This document shows positions 14,403 to 23,585 of a stretch of 64,000 bases of DNA, piece after piece; the stretch's first letter is position 1, and each line of letters starts with the position of its first letter. The notes beneath the pieces are model-generated. The model saw only the letters and a list, made by a program, of their open reading frames with translations, made no database searches and was not told the DNA's origin. This DNA comes from Marinoscillum pacificum. GTDB taxonomy: Bacteria; Bacteroidota; Bacteroidia; Cytophagales; Cyclobacteriaceae. The stretch is taken from NCBI RefSeq assembly GCF_024714495.1, contig NZ_JAMZMJ010000007.1:1-64000 (forward strand), written 5' to 3'. The position numbers were made by a program, and so were the translations under genes.

Positions 14403-16787
14403 TTAGTTCTTTTCCGTCTCTTCTTCGTCATCCTCTTCATCATAGTCTGCTTTCGCAAAATCCTCGATGTATGGATGATCTTCTTTTTCGATCTTGCCTG
14501 AATCAAATTGCAATAGCAATGACGGCAGTACGATCAGATTTGTAAACATAGCAAACAACAGTGTTATAGAAGTTAGTTTCCCTAATGCAACCGTTCCGCC
14601 AAATTCAGATAATGTAAAAATCACAAATCCACAGAATAGGATAATGGATGTGTACATCATACTTGCGCCAGTTTCACGTAAACTACGGCTTACCGCAATA
14701 GGTACGAAGAAATTGTGCGCGTGAAGTTCCTGACGATATTTAGCCAGGAAGTGAATGGAGTCATCTACCGAAATACCAAAAGCAATGCTAAAAATCAATG
14801 CAGTACTTGGCTTAATTGGAATACCTAAGAATCCCATAATGGCTCCGGTTAGAAGCAATGGAATCAAGTTAGGGATCAATGAGATGACTATCATCTTAAA
14901 GTTCTTAAACAGTATCGCCATGATGATTGCGATGATGATAAACGCAAAAATCATAGAGGTGATCAGATTGTCAATCAGGAACTTGTTTCCTTTAATGAAC
15001 AAAGGAACTGTACCCGTTACCTTGACATCCATTTTTCCTTCATTGAAGACTTCTTCAATCTTTGGACTTATGACGTTCGTCACCAAAGAGTCCATCTTCT
15101 GTGAGCCGATATCTGGCATTTTTAGTGAGATTCTCACATACTGACCAGTGCTATCCACAAAAGACTTAGCTATTCCCGCTTCATCACTTTCCTCTTTTAA
15201 ATAGCGCAAAATAAAGGCACTTTCCCGATTATTTGGAATAGAGTAGAAAGCCGGGCTTTGATTGTAAAATGCTTGCCGGGCGGCTTTAATGAAGCTAACC
15301 ACCGATACTGGCTGAGATATTCCTTCAAGGGAATCCAGGAAGGTCTCAAACTCATCAATCTTACGGAGGTTGCTAAGTTTTTGAACCCCTTTTTTAGTTC
15401 CTGTATCTACAATGACTTCCAAAGGCATGACTCCACTGAAGTTTTCTTCGAAAAACTTCAATTGCTGAGCTAATGGACTGTCTTCTGGTAAATCATCTAC
15501 CATGTAGGAGTTTGATTCTAACTTGGTCAATCCATAAATGGAGCCTAATACAATTAAGATTGTTGCCGTAAAAACGAGTTTTCTGTGCTTGTGAACCAAC
15601 ACATCCATTCCAACCAGAGCACCATTGAGCATTTTAAAGTCAAGGTGTTTAAGATGTCTATCAGACGGAGGTTTGAATAGTGAGAATACCGAAGGTATCA
15701 TGATGGTACTCACAATGAAAGTACACATGATATTGATACCTGCTACGATACCAAACTCCATCAAGATTGGAATGCCAGTAAATACCAACACGAAGAATCC
15801 CACTGCTGTGGTAAAGTTGGTGATGAAAGTAACGATCCCAATGTTGCGGATGATTTTACCTAATGCCTTCATCTGGTCACCGTGAGTGGAATACTCGTGG
15901 TGATACTTGTTGAGCATGTAGACACTATTCGGTATTCCGATAACGACAATAATGGAAGGAATTAGACCTGTTAACAGCGTTATTTTAAACTGGAACAAGG
16001 ATACTGTGCCCAATACCCAAACCACAATCACACCAATGATGATCAATGGGAATATTACTGCTTTGAACGATCGGAAGAATCCAAATAGAATTAAGCCGGT
16101 TACAATGACAGAGTAAATCAAGAACTTGTTGAGTTCTTCTTTGATTTTTAACGTGTTGACAGATCTTACATATGGAAGTCCCGCAAAATGTACATTAACT
16201 CCTGTAGCTTCTTCGAACTGCTCACCGGCCATAACGATATCAGCTACCATGGTATGACGGTACTCAGAGTTTAATGCAGATTTTTCAACAGTTACAAGAA
16301 TTAGGGTAGCACCGTTTTCATTATTAATCAATTGCCCAGAGTAGAACTTAAGATCCATGGCAAACCTCAGCATACTGTCCAGCTTCGATTGATTATCGGG
16401 CACTTCTGGGAAAACAGGCTCTAATTCAAAACGACGTTTCTCGTCATTTTTAGAAAGCATCTGTAAGTTAGGCAGACCTAATACATCTTTTACTCCCTTG
16501 ATGCTCTCCAACTGATTCGTTAGATACTTGAGTTTACGGAAGTTGTCAGCCTGATAGATAGAGCTGTCCTTGAAGCCTAATGCTAGAATGTTGCCATCCT
16601 CTCCGAAAGTCTGCTTGAATTGTCTGAAATAAACCTGGTCAGGATCGTCTTCAGGCACTACATTGGCCATGTCATATGACCATTGGATGTACTGCGCCTG
16701 GTACGCCATAAAAATGGTAATCAACCCCAAAATTGACATTAGGGTGATCCTGTATTTAAGAATGATATTGGCTAATTGTGTCCACAT
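14403..16787 (-). CDS. RND-superfamily (MMPL-type) transporter
   Basis: The product is 794 aa. Two similar halves each have one N-terminal helix, a large periplasmic loop and five more helices, giving about 12 transmembrane segments. The second half shows AFGISVDDSIHFLAKYR, a typical sequence of this superfamily. The C-terminus is a soluble acidic tail (YDEEDDEEETEKN). Members export lipids, hopanoids or other hydrophobic compounds by proton antiport; the substrate here is unknown. It is 22 bp upstream of ileS on the same strand and may share its transcript. SecDF and AcrB are excluded by length and lack of their signatures. Confidence 0.88.
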   Translation of the reverse strand: MWTQLANIILKYRITLMSILGLITIFMAYQAQYIQWSYDMANVVPEDDPDQVYFRQFKQTFGEDGNILALGFKDSSIYQADNFRKLKYLTNQLESIKGVKDVLGLPNLQMLSKNDEKRRFELEPVFPEVPDNQSKLDSMLRFAMDLKFYSGQLINNENGATLILVTVEKSALNSEYRHTMVADIVMAGEQFEEATGVNVHFAGLPYVRSVNTLKIKEELNKFLIYSVIVTGLILFGFFRSFKAVIFPLIIIGVIVVWVLGTVSLFQFKITLLTGLIPSIIVVIGIPNSVYMLNKYHHEYSTHGDQMKALGKIIRNIGIVTFITNFTTAVGFFVLVFTGIPILMEFGIVAGINIMCTFIVSTIMIPSVFSLFKPPSDRHLKHLDFKMLNGALVGMDVLVHKHRKLVFTATILIVLGSIYGLTKLESNSYMVDDLPEDSPLAQQLKFFEENFSGVMPLEVIVDTGTKKGVQKLSNLRKIDEFETFLDSLEGISQPVSVVSFIKAARQAFYNQSPAFYSIPNNRESAFILRYLKEESDEAGIAKSFVDSTGQYVRISLKMPDIGSQKMDSLVTNVISPKIEEVFNEGKMDVKVTGTVPLFIKGNKFLIDNLITSMIFAFIIIAIIMAILFKNFKMIVISLIPNLIPLLLTGAIMGFLGIPIKPSTALIFSIAFGISVDDSIHFLAKYRQELHAHNFFVPIAVSRSLRETGASMMYTSIILFCGFVIFTLSEFGGTVALGKLTSITLLFAMFTNLIVLPSLLLQFDSGKIEKEDHPYIEDFAKADYDEEDDEEETEKN

Positions 16788-16888
16788 GGAAAATAAGGCT
16801 GCAAAGGTAATGATTTTATCAGTTCTGACGCCCTAATTAACTTATTGATAAATAGAGCATTGATAGTTTCTTTGTTTTGTTTTTTGAT

Positions 16889-16974
16889 CCTCCCCCTTAA
16901 TCCCCCTCGAGAAGGGGATATTGTTTTTCTACATAAAGTGTATATCCCCCTTTGGAGGGGGTAGGGGGTGGAGA
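16889..16974. repeat. Long imperfect inverted repeat of C- and G-runs next to the DUF559 gene
   Basis: The left half starts TCCTCCCCCTTAATCCCC and ends AAGGGGATA. The right half starts TATATCCCCCTTTGGAGG and ends GGGTGGAGA. Each half folds on itself and the halves are inverted copies of each other around a 20-bp AT-rich centre. It begins 11 bp after the stop of the DUF559 gene. The layout resembles REP-pair (BIME) elements. Confidence 0.7.
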
Positions 16975-16985
16975 AAATAGTATTT

Positions 16986-17411
16986 CTATGATTTTCTTAT
17001 TCGCTTAGGTAATTCAATATTCTTTTCATCTATGATGGTTTTGGCTGTTTCGATAATTTGATCCATTACTCTATTGATACTTGATAACACTTCATCATCA
17101 GTAAATCTCAAGAAAGTGAATCCAGCAGATTCTAAATTTTGTTGTCGTACTTTATCATTTTTTACTACCTCTTCATAGCTATGTGTAATGCCATCTACTT
17201 CAATAATTAGCATTAGCTCTTTACACATAAAATCAGCTATGTAATTCAGAACAGGTCTTTGTCTTCTGAAAGTAAATCCGAGTATGTTGCCCGCTCTAAG
17301 GACATACTTCCACAGACATGCCTCTGCCTTCGTCATATTGTTGCGGTTGGCTCTGGCGTGTTCCTTTAGGTTTTTATTGTAGCCATAATTGTTTTCTTTT
17401 CCGGCTTTCAT
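16986..17411 (-). CDS. DUF559 (very-short-patch-repair-like) endonuclease-domain protein
   Basis: The product is 141 aa. The fold is of the restriction-endonuclease type. It shows the family opening (YNKNLKEHARANRNNMTKAE, CLWKYVLRAG), then GFTFRRQRPVLNYIADFMC and LMLIIEVDGITH. The D of IADF and the E-V-D of IEVDG fit the metal-binding PD-(D/E)XK-like residues, and FLRFTDDEV closes the domain. Cellular roles are unknown; relatives include the Vsr mismatch nuclease. It is 18 bp upstream of the dgt stop in the same direction order, and an inverted repeat (16889-16974) follows directly. Whether it cuts DNA here is inference. Confidence 0.85.
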   Translation of the reverse strand: MKAGKENNYGYNKNLKEHARANRNNMTKAEACLWKYVLRAGNILGFTFRRQRPVLNYIADFMCKELMLIIEVDGITHSYEEVVKNDKVRQQNLESAGFTFLRFTDDEVLSSINRVMDQIIETAKTIIDEKNIELPKRIRKS

Positions 17412-17429
17412 AATGAGAAGATAAAGATC

Positions 17430-18779
17430 CTAAACCTTGCTGGTAGGCAACGAAAATCCGTAGATCGTTTTATATAATTTGATGGCATAAGAATCGGTAA
17501 GACTGGATATAAAGTCCATATTGATTAACAATAAATCGTACACAGAGTTTTCTTTTTTCAGTTTACTCTGAATTCCTGCAGGTAATAATCTGTAAATAGA
17601 CTTCATTCTTGGAGTATGAGCATCTTCATCAAAATACTTGGTGAATGCCGCCATACAGAAGGCCTCCATGAGTTTTCCGATCACTTCAAAACCTCCAGCT
17701 TCTCGCTCCAGCACCTGTTTGGATCGATAAATTTTTTCAATAGAAAGTGAAGTAATTTTTTCAAGTGATGCTGCTGCCGGTATGTGTTCCGTTAACGCAC
17801 CGTCAAATTCACCAGCAAGAATGGCTTCTTCTTTCTCGAGGAAGAGTGTAACACATTGATTGATCAATTCAGAAATGGCCAATGCTCTTAAGAGTCCTAG
17901 CTTTTGGTTTACATCATCAGAAAGTTCTAGTTTATCCTGATCATATCTTTCACCAATAATCGCCGCCATTAAATCTCTGGTGTATTCATAAGGGACAAGC
18001 CCTAATCGACATCCATCTTCCAGATCAATGATATTGTAGCAGATGTCATCCGCAGCTTCTACAAGAAAAGTAAGCGGATGCCGAACCCATGATTCATCAG
18101 TCAGGGAGGCCATGCCCATCGTCTCCGTTAGCTCTTTGAATTGGTCCAGATTACTTCGGTAATACCCATATTTCTTTTGAGACTTTCGGCTTTCGTCTTT
18201 TGGAGCATGTGAGGATTTTGGGTATTTGGCAAAGGCTCCTAATGCAGCGAAGGTCAGTTTTAAACCTCCATTTCCTTCATCATTCAATATCCGAAATCCT
18301 TGTGCATTTCCTTCGAAGCTAATTAAGTCAGACCATTCATTTTCTGCAACGAGTGTTTTAAAGTGTTGACCTTTTACACTATCCGTAAAAAATGATGAAA
18401 TCGCTGTTTCACCTGAATGTCCGAAAGGCGGGTTGCCTAGATCATGAGCTAAACTTGCAGCTGCAACTATGCCGCCAAAGTCATGAAAGGTATATCCCGC
18501 TTGCTCCAGATCGGGATATTTCTTCAACAATTGTTCTCCAACTGCCTTCCCCAAAGAACGACCAACGCTTGAAACTTCTAAGCTATGAGTCAATCGAGTA
18601 TGTACAAAATCGTCCTCTGGAAGTGGAAAAACCTGGGTCTTGTCTTGAAGTTTTCTGAATGGATGCGAAAAGATCAGTCTGTCATAGTCCTGCTCAAATC
18701 TACTTCTGCTATCATTCGTGACAGTGGCTTCAAATTTATCTCCAAACCTCTTCGGTGAAAGTAATTGTATCCAGTTCAT
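17430..18779 (-). CDS. dgt: Deoxyguanosinetriphosphate triphosphohydrolase (dGTPase)
   Basis: The product is 449 aa, normal for the long dGTPase class. It hydrolyses dGTP to deoxyguanosine and triphosphate in the cytoplasm, helping to set dNTP pools. The HD-domain metal site is visible: RLTHSLEVSSVGR supplies an early His, and SLAHDLGNPPFGHSGE contains the HD pair. VEAADDICYNIIDLEDG, a further conserved metal-site segment, lies near residue 238. Start at 18779 (MNWIQLLSPKRFGD) matches the family N-terminus. The DUF559 gene follows 18 bp downstream. dGTPases can limit phage growth by lowering dGTP, so the neighbouring nuclease-like gene is of interest, but both are widespread chromosomal genes. 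Confidence 0.94.
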   Translation of the reverse strand: MNWIQLLSPKRFGDKFEATVTNDSRSRFEQDYDRLIFSHPFRKLQDKTQVFPLPEDDFVHTRLTHSLEVSSVGRSLGKAVGEQLLKKYPDLEQAGYTFHDFGGIVAAASLAHDLGNPPFGHSGETAISSFFTDSVKGQHFKTLVAENEWSDLISFEGNAQGFRILNDEGNGGLKLTFAALGAFAKYPKSSHAPKDESRKSQKKYGYYRSNLDQFKELTETMGMASLTDESWVRHPLTFLVEAADDICYNIIDLEDGCRLGLVPYEYTRDLMAAIIGERYDQDKLELSDDVNQKLGLLRALAISELINQCVTLFLEKEEAILAGEFDGALTEHIPAAASLEKITSLSIEKIYRSKQVLEREAGGFEVIGKLMEAFCMAAFTKYFDEDAHTPRMKSIYRLLPAGIQSKLKKENSVYDLLLINMDFISSLTDSYAIKLYKTIYGFSLPTSKV

Positions 18780-19033
18780 TACATCCGTTGATCAAGCCGC
18801 AAGTTAAAAAGGATTCAATAATGATCTTGTCAAATAGTAGAACAGTATTATATCATGCTAAACTTTCAAATCATTACACTCGCATTTCCCAATTATATAT
18901 GGGTATTTTAAATAATGTAGAAACATACCTTGGTCTATTATTGCAAGTGGATAAGCATTCTTAATAGCTCACGTTTCGAATTTGCTGATGACTACAGGTT
19001 AATTTTTTCAAGATTATATGAGAAGGCAGCATA

Positions 19034-19543
19034 TTAATCTTCATTTTTAATTTCAAGATCTCGGTCAGCATAAAAGCCGAGATCTTTGTTTTTTAGCTGC
19101 TTTGTCCTAAAGGCAATCTGTCCTGTATGATAAGAAAAGTGTTCCGTAACGTGAATGATGATTCCAATTCCGGAGTAATTAAAACCTTGTACCATCCGGT
19201 TTCGCATTAGCTCTTCTTCGCTTACATTCTTTATGGTATGGACCGCCTCTGATACAGTTTCTTCCAATTTTTGTATCAACTCCAATTTGGAGAGACCCCC
19301 GGTAGTACTAAATTCTTCTGATCTGCTTCTGACATCCGGAGACTGTCCAAGCGATGAAATAGCATATTGACGTATGTTGCCACAAAGGTGTAGCACCAGG
19401 TTGCCAATGCTATTGAGAGATTCATTTGGCTTTTTCCAGACATCTTCTTCACTCAATTGGTCAAAGCATTTTTTGATCCGAGGAGGATTTAGCTCCATTT
19501 GGTAGATGCACTGATTTTTGAATTCTTGAGCGAAGGCTTTCAT
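19034..19543 (-). CDS. DinB-fold protein (DUF1572-like)
   Basis: The product is 169 aa, the size of a four-helix-bundle DinB domain. Three histidines in family positions can bind a metal: LVLHLCGNIRQ at about 48-58, and IHVTEHFSYHTGQI at about 129-142 with two His. The family includes thiol-dependent transferases and proteins of unknown role; no substrate can be named. It is a single gene facing the secreted-protein gene at 19735 in divergent orientation, with about 190 bp between. Confidence 0.8.
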   Translation of the reverse strand: MKAFAQEFKNQCIYQMELNPPRIKKCFDQLSEEDVWKKPNESLNSIGNLVLHLCGNIRQYAISSLGQSPDVRSRSEEFSTTGGLSKLELIQKLEETVSEAVHTIKNVSEEELMRNRMVQGFNYSGIGIIIHVTEHFSYHTGQIAFRTKQLKNKDLGFYADRDLEIKNED

Positions 19544-19734
19544 TCTAGATTAATTAGATACTCAGTAAAAATGCGAAGTATCGGTATGTATTTCAAGTGG
19601 TTCGAGACAAGAATATCAATCCATCATGATGATTTATCAACTAACTGTTTCGAATCCTGTATATATTGGGTCAATAACCAATTGACCTTTCCACATGGTA
19701 AGGCTGTATTGATAACTAATTCACAAAAATTAAA

Positions 19735-21405
19735 ATGATCCTAATTAAACGACTTTCACTTTATAGTGTGCTATTACTTGCTTTCTGTTCTCTTTTAGCA
19801 CAAACTACCGTATTCGAGCTGCGAAATTCGCTTGGCGAAAAGTATACGGGTTTTGATATTCATGACATCACTTTTGATGAAACCAGTAAAGAAATTACGC
19901 TTTTTGGATTAAACTGGACGAAGGGTTGGCTAAATGAAAAGAACGAAGCTGACGGAGGTAAAAAGCTTTCTATTGTAACAGGTGCCGGGATACGTGGCAC
20001 AGAGGTTTCACAGCCGGTACTTACTATTTTGAAACTAGATGCTTCTGGTAGAGTCCTTAATAAAATCGAAGAGCCCATTCATTTATCAGGGGTTTTTAGC
20101 AAGCTATCTAAGGAAGACCCATATGTTGTCAACCATTATGGTTCATTGATGTTGTGGATCGATAGTAACGATGCAAAATCCGTAGAAGACTTAAAAAGCC
20201 ATTATTCAAAAGCATTTCCGAAGGAGGGTGAAGATTATGAAACCACTGTTTTGGAAGCTTCAGAAAGTGGATTTGTACCTGCATATTTAAGAAAGCAAGT
20301 CACAGTACATGAATATAAGAAATGGCAGGGTAGCTACAAAACGGAAGCTCAGGAGTGGCAATCTGTAGGGTTTGATAAAGTCAATAAGTTTGAATATCCG
20401 TCGGGTGGTTATGTGTTTGATAAAGACAAAAAACAGATTTTGTATCCAGTAAAGGCTCAACCTACGGATCGGATAAGTGGGTTTTACAACAAGCAAGTGT
20501 ATTTATTGGATGAAAATGGTACAGTGCTTAATAACGCTGCTATTACTTTGGAACAACCTAAAGATTTTAAATATATCGGTGGATTGAGTAACTCTGTAGG
20601 TGATCCGTCTTTTGAAAAAGGGGCAATATTAATCTATGGTAAGGCACAACTGCGTAAGAAAAAGAATGATCAGGATCTTACAAGACACTATGTGGTCTTC
20701 CTTGATGAATCTGGAGCGCTCACTCATCAGAGCGAGTTCCATTTAGGTGAAGACGGTCAGTACCTACAGCTGTACTCCTCGTTTACACAAGGGGATAAGA
20801 TTTTTGTTTTCGGTCGTTTAATGAACAAAGACAAACCGGGTCATGTGGTTTTAGAGTTTGATCAGAATGGTTTTGTTAATAGTAAGCTGTACAGTTATCA
20901 AGAAATGCAGGCGTTATTAGTAGGTGATTCTGAACCGGCTCTTAAGACGTTTATGCGTATAGATTTTGACCCATATATCACTACTCAGCTCGCGGATGGT
21001 AGAGTTGTAATAGCTGGAGAAACTTTCGAAAAAGAGAAGGAAACACTTCCACCAGCAGAAGGACAGTCGTTCGGAGAGACCATTATTCATCAATATCTAC
21101 TGAGTAGAATCTTCCTGGTGTTTGATCAAGAAGGGAATTGGGTTGGGTATTATTCTAAAAAACGTCCTGAGGAGAAGTCTGAAAAGAAATCAAAGCTGGT
21201 TGAAATTCGGTCTACCGCCAATGCGGTTTACTATCATGATCAGGTCCGTAAGAAATTGCTTGTGCTAGACCTGGAAAATGACTCGGTGAAAGAGTTAGAT
21301 TCGGTAGATAGAATAGTGGAATCAGGCCAAAATCAAATGATTCTGTTCAATGATTGGAACTCAGGAGGAAGTAGAGAATTCAGCCTTCAAGTGATCGAGC
21401 AGTAA
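19735..21405 (+). CDS. Secreted protein of unknown function (556 aa)
   Basis: A signal peptide covers 1-23 (MILIKRLSLYSVLLLAFCSL, then LAQ). I do not recognise the rest. It has recurring patterns such as VVFLDESGALTHQSEFHLGE, ILKLDASGRVLNKIEE and LVFDQEGNWVGYYSKK, that is short beta segments around a D..G turn, as in beta-propeller proteins. No catalytic motif, lipobox or T9SS sorting domain is seen. The region KKRPEEKSEKKSK is strongly charged. It stands alone between divergent and convergent genes. The most I can say is a periplasmic or exported propeller-like protein. Confidence 0.65.
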   Translation: MILIKRLSLYSVLLLAFCSLLAQTTVFELRNSLGEKYTGFDIHDITFDETSKEITLFGLNWTKGWLNEKNEADGGKKLSIVTGAGIRGTEVSQPVLTILKLDASGRVLNKIEEPIHLSGVFSKLSKEDPYVVNHYGSLMLWIDSNDAKSVEDLKSHYSKAFPKEGEDYETTVLEASESGFVPAYLRKQVTVHEYKKWQGSYKTEAQEWQSVGFDKVNKFEYPSGGYVFDKDKKQILYPVKAQPTDRISGFYNKQVYLLDENGTVLNNAAITLEQPKDFKYIGGLSNSVGDPSFEKGAILIYGKAQLRKKKNDQDLTRHYVVFLDESGALTHQSEFHLGEDGQYLQLYSSFTQGDKIFVFGRLMNKDKPGHVVLEFDQNGFVNSKLYSYQEMQALLVGDSEPALKTFMRIDFDPYITTQLADGRVVIAGETFEKEKETLPPAEGQSFGETIIHQYLLSRIFLVFDQEGNWVGYYSKKRPEEKSEKKSKLVEIRSTANAVYYHDQVRKKLLVLDLENDSVKELDSVDRIVESGQNQMILFNDWNSGGSREFSLQVIEQ

Positions 21406-21420
21406 TAATTGAATACATAT

Positions 21421-21465
21421 CAAGGAGAAGTCTTATTCAATTAGGATAAACCGGACTTCTCCTTG
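21421..21465. repeat. 12-bp perfect inverted repeat spanning the end of the collagen-like gene
   Basis: CAAGGAGAAGTC (21421-21432) and GACTTCTCCTTG (21454-21465) pair perfectly around a 21-bp spacer. The right arm is coding for the last residues of the minus-strand gene; the left arm is just outside its stop. It may act as a terminator for either convergent gene, though no clear T tract follows. Confidence 0.5.
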
Positions 21466-22770
21466 GTTTCCATGATAGCCATTTCTGCCTGGGGCGCCAT
21501 TGTAACCTGCTTGACCATTAGTGCCGTTTGGGTTTCCATCACCTCCTTTTCCACCACGGCCACCTGCTCCTCCAGAAGCACCGTTTCCTGCATCTCCACC
21601 AATACTTATTGCCTGAATGGTGTTTAAATAGTGTTCTGCCAGGGCATTGTAATAGACGGTTATCATTCCGCCTGGTCCACCATCACCTCCCCAGCCACCA
21701 TGCCCCCCATCACCTCCATTTTGACCGTTGCCACCTGGCCCTTTTTTCTGTATTTCAGTCCAGGTAGAATCAGATGTAGCAATTTGCCTTTTATATACAG
21801 CACCGTCATGACCGTCCATTCCATTGCCTCCGTCTCCACCATTCCCACCATTTCCTCCATCACCACCCTCTGAAATGATTTGGAGAAACCCACCATCAGG
21901 GTTGATACGATAAAACTCTTTTTTGTTTTGACTGGATACCTCTACATCCAATAGCACAGTTTGGAGAATAGAATCATTGTGGGCTTCGATGTACACATCA
22001 ATATTCGGGCCTTGATCACCATGTTGTCCATCTTGACCGTGCTGCCCGTGTATACCACTGGTGCCGGAGAATCCACTTGAGCCATTGCTTCCAAAAAATC
22101 CATCATCTCGAAATTTATAGGATCTGCGGTAGTCCATGATAAGGGTGAAAATTTGTGTTTCCATGGATCTTGTGATGGGTTGAACATAGAGCTCAACTTC
22201 ATGATTCTGTATGTCTCTAGGGTCTTGAGCTATTTTAATCCTACCATTTTTAAAAGTTCCTCCAGACACTGCAAACTCATATTGATTCAATGATGGAGAA
22301 ATAATGAACTCTTTGTCGTAATCATTTCGAACTATAGCTTCCAGTTCAATAGGGATGTTTACTCCTGGTGAGAAACTTTCATCTTCTGGTAGTTTTAGTA
22401 TTAAAGCATCTTCGTGATGTAATTGGAAATATTCAATACTGGCTACCTCAGGGTATTTTTTGCAGTGAACGGAAATAGAAAAAGCATTTGATGTACTCTC
22501 TGGAAAGTGAATTTTGCCGAATTGATAGCTTCCGTTGTTCAACTCAAATTCGAAATTGGTTAGACCAAGGTTGCCGCCAATATTCCGAGTTTTGAGAACT
22601 GTTGAATCGGGCATTAAGGCTTCTACACCTATGACTAGAGACTCTCCTGGTAATCGAAGCGCGTTAGATTCGTAAATAATTGAAATTCTAAGAGGCTTTT
22701 CAGGAAGCTTTTTGGCACTGACAGTATGCCAGAGAAAGAGTGAAGTTAATATGATTAGGTAGCGGCTCAT
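21433..22770 (-). CDS. Secreted glycine-rich protein with collagen-like triplet blocks
   Basis: The product is 445 aa with a signal peptide (ending VSA, about 1-19). Residues about 20-220 look like beta-sandwich material. Blocks of Gly-X-Y triplets follow: one near 223-256 (GSNGSSGFSGTSGIHGQHGQ and on), one near 305-325 (GGDGGNGGNGGDGGNGMDG), one near 345-370 and one near 390-435. They are separated by short beta segments such as IDVYIEAHNDSILQTVLLDV and MITVYYNALAEHYLNTIQA. Such blocks can form a triple helix or a flexible stalk; a surface or matrix role is inference. It follows mtfA on the same strand after a 41-bp gap. The Gly codons keep the local GC high. Confidence 0.75.
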   Translation of the reverse strand: MSRYLIILTSLFLWHTVSAKKLPEKPLRISIIYESNALRLPGESLVIGVEALMPDSTVLKTRNIGGNLGLTNFEFELNNGSYQFGKIHFPESTSNAFSISVHCKKYPEVASIEYFQLHHEDALILKLPEDESFSPGVNIPIELEAIVRNDYDKEFIISPSLNQYEFAVSGGTFKNGRIKIAQDPRDIQNHEVELYVQPITRSMETQIFTLIMDYRRSYKFRDDGFFGSNGSSGFSGTSGIHGQHGQDGQHGDQGPNIDVYIEAHNDSILQTVLLDVEVSSQNKKEFYRINPDGGFLQIISEGGDGGNGGNGGDGGNGMDGHDGAVYKRQIATSDSTWTEIQKKGPGGNGQNGGDGGHGGWGGDGGPGGMITVYYNALAEHYLNTIQAISIGGDAGNGASGGAGGRGGKGGDGNPNGTNGQAGYNGAPGRNGYHGNQGEVRFILIE

Positions 22771-22811
22771 GTTTTGTGTGTTTGCAAAACTGATGCCAAA
22801 GCCGTTTTATT

Positions 22812-23585
22812 CTATCTCAGCAATAATGGATCTTGCTGAAGCAGATCAGCTAATGTTTTGTAAAGTGCTGAATGGTGTTCAGAAAATTCTTTCGGTCTCT
22901 CAAAGAAATTCTCTACTGCCACAGCAAAAAATTCTGCATGATTGGTGCCAGCATAAGATCTGAAAAAAGTTGACTTTCCTTCACGAATCAACCTCATTTC
23001 CTGGCTGGCAAGTCCTTGCCAGAGCTTAATAGCATCCTCATCCATAAAGCCAAATTCGTCATTCATGATCACATTCTCCAATTGAAGAGCGTGTGCCATT
23101 TCATGAAGACCTAGGTTTAGTCCTTCTTCAGTAGCATAACCTTCCACGAAATGTCTCCAGGAAATCACAATCACAGCCATTGCAGGATTTACTTCTCCTT
23201 TGTGATATCGCTGATCTGCCGTGCTGAAAAACTGGTCGGGATAAACAATAATGCGATCGAAGTGAGCAAGAAATACATCAGCAAAGCCAAAGGCTATTTG
23301 AACAGCAGAGGCGGAAATAAGTACTTCCATTTCTGAAGTGACCTCACCCATATGGCGAGGAACAAACTCGGTCAGTTTCTTGAATCGATTGACTCGATAG
23401 GCAAAGATTCGCTGAGATTTGGGAGGAAGAGCTCTATAATAAGCAAAGTGTTTTTGCAAAGAATAGAGCTCCTCTTTATTTAAGCTTGGTTTTATGCCTT
23501 CTGCAGCTAGAAATTGTTGAAAGAGATGTGAGCGATAAACGACCACACCAAATATGATAACTGCAATCAGTAAAAACCAGAGCAC
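22812..23585 (-). CDS. MtfA-like zinc metallopeptidase (M90 family)
   Basis: The product is 257 aa with an N-terminal transmembrane helix (LWFLLIAVIIFGVVVY). The zinc site HEMAH sits in LNLGLHEMAHALQLEN, and the third ligand is the Glu of NHAEFFAVAVENFFERP, as in MtfA of enterobacteria. There MtfA is a peptidase that interacts with the Mlc repressor; no such partner is expected here. The catalytic residues are intact, so it is probably an active membrane-anchored peptidase with the domain in the cytoplasm or periplasm. The start codon directly adjoins the glyS stop (23586), so the two are co-transcribed. Confidence 0.88.
   Translation of the reverse strand: MLWFLLIAVIIFGVVVYRSHLFQQFLAAEGIKPSLNKEELYSLQKHFAYYRALPPKSQRIFAYRVNRFKKLTEFVPRHMGEVTSEMEVLISASAVQIAFGFADVFLAHFDRIIVYPDQFFSTADQRYHKGEVNPAMAVIVISWRHFVEGYATEEGLNLGLHEMAHALQLENVIMNDEFGFMDEDAIKLWQGLASQEMRLIREGKSTFFRSYAGTNHAEFFAVAVENFFERPKEFSEHHSALYKTLADLLQQDPLLLR

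Noticed and set aside
16986-18779. dGTPase plus DUF559 nuclease as a two-gene anti-phage system
   Set aside because: Tempting because dGTPases can act in defence, but the dgt is of the ordinary chromosomal type, and DUF559 genes occur singly near many unrelated genes. There is no further defence gene.
18780-19033. Small gene between dgt and the DinB-fold gene
   Set aside because: A 69-codon plus-strand frame begins inside dgt and has no family or start signal; I see nothing else in this stretch.
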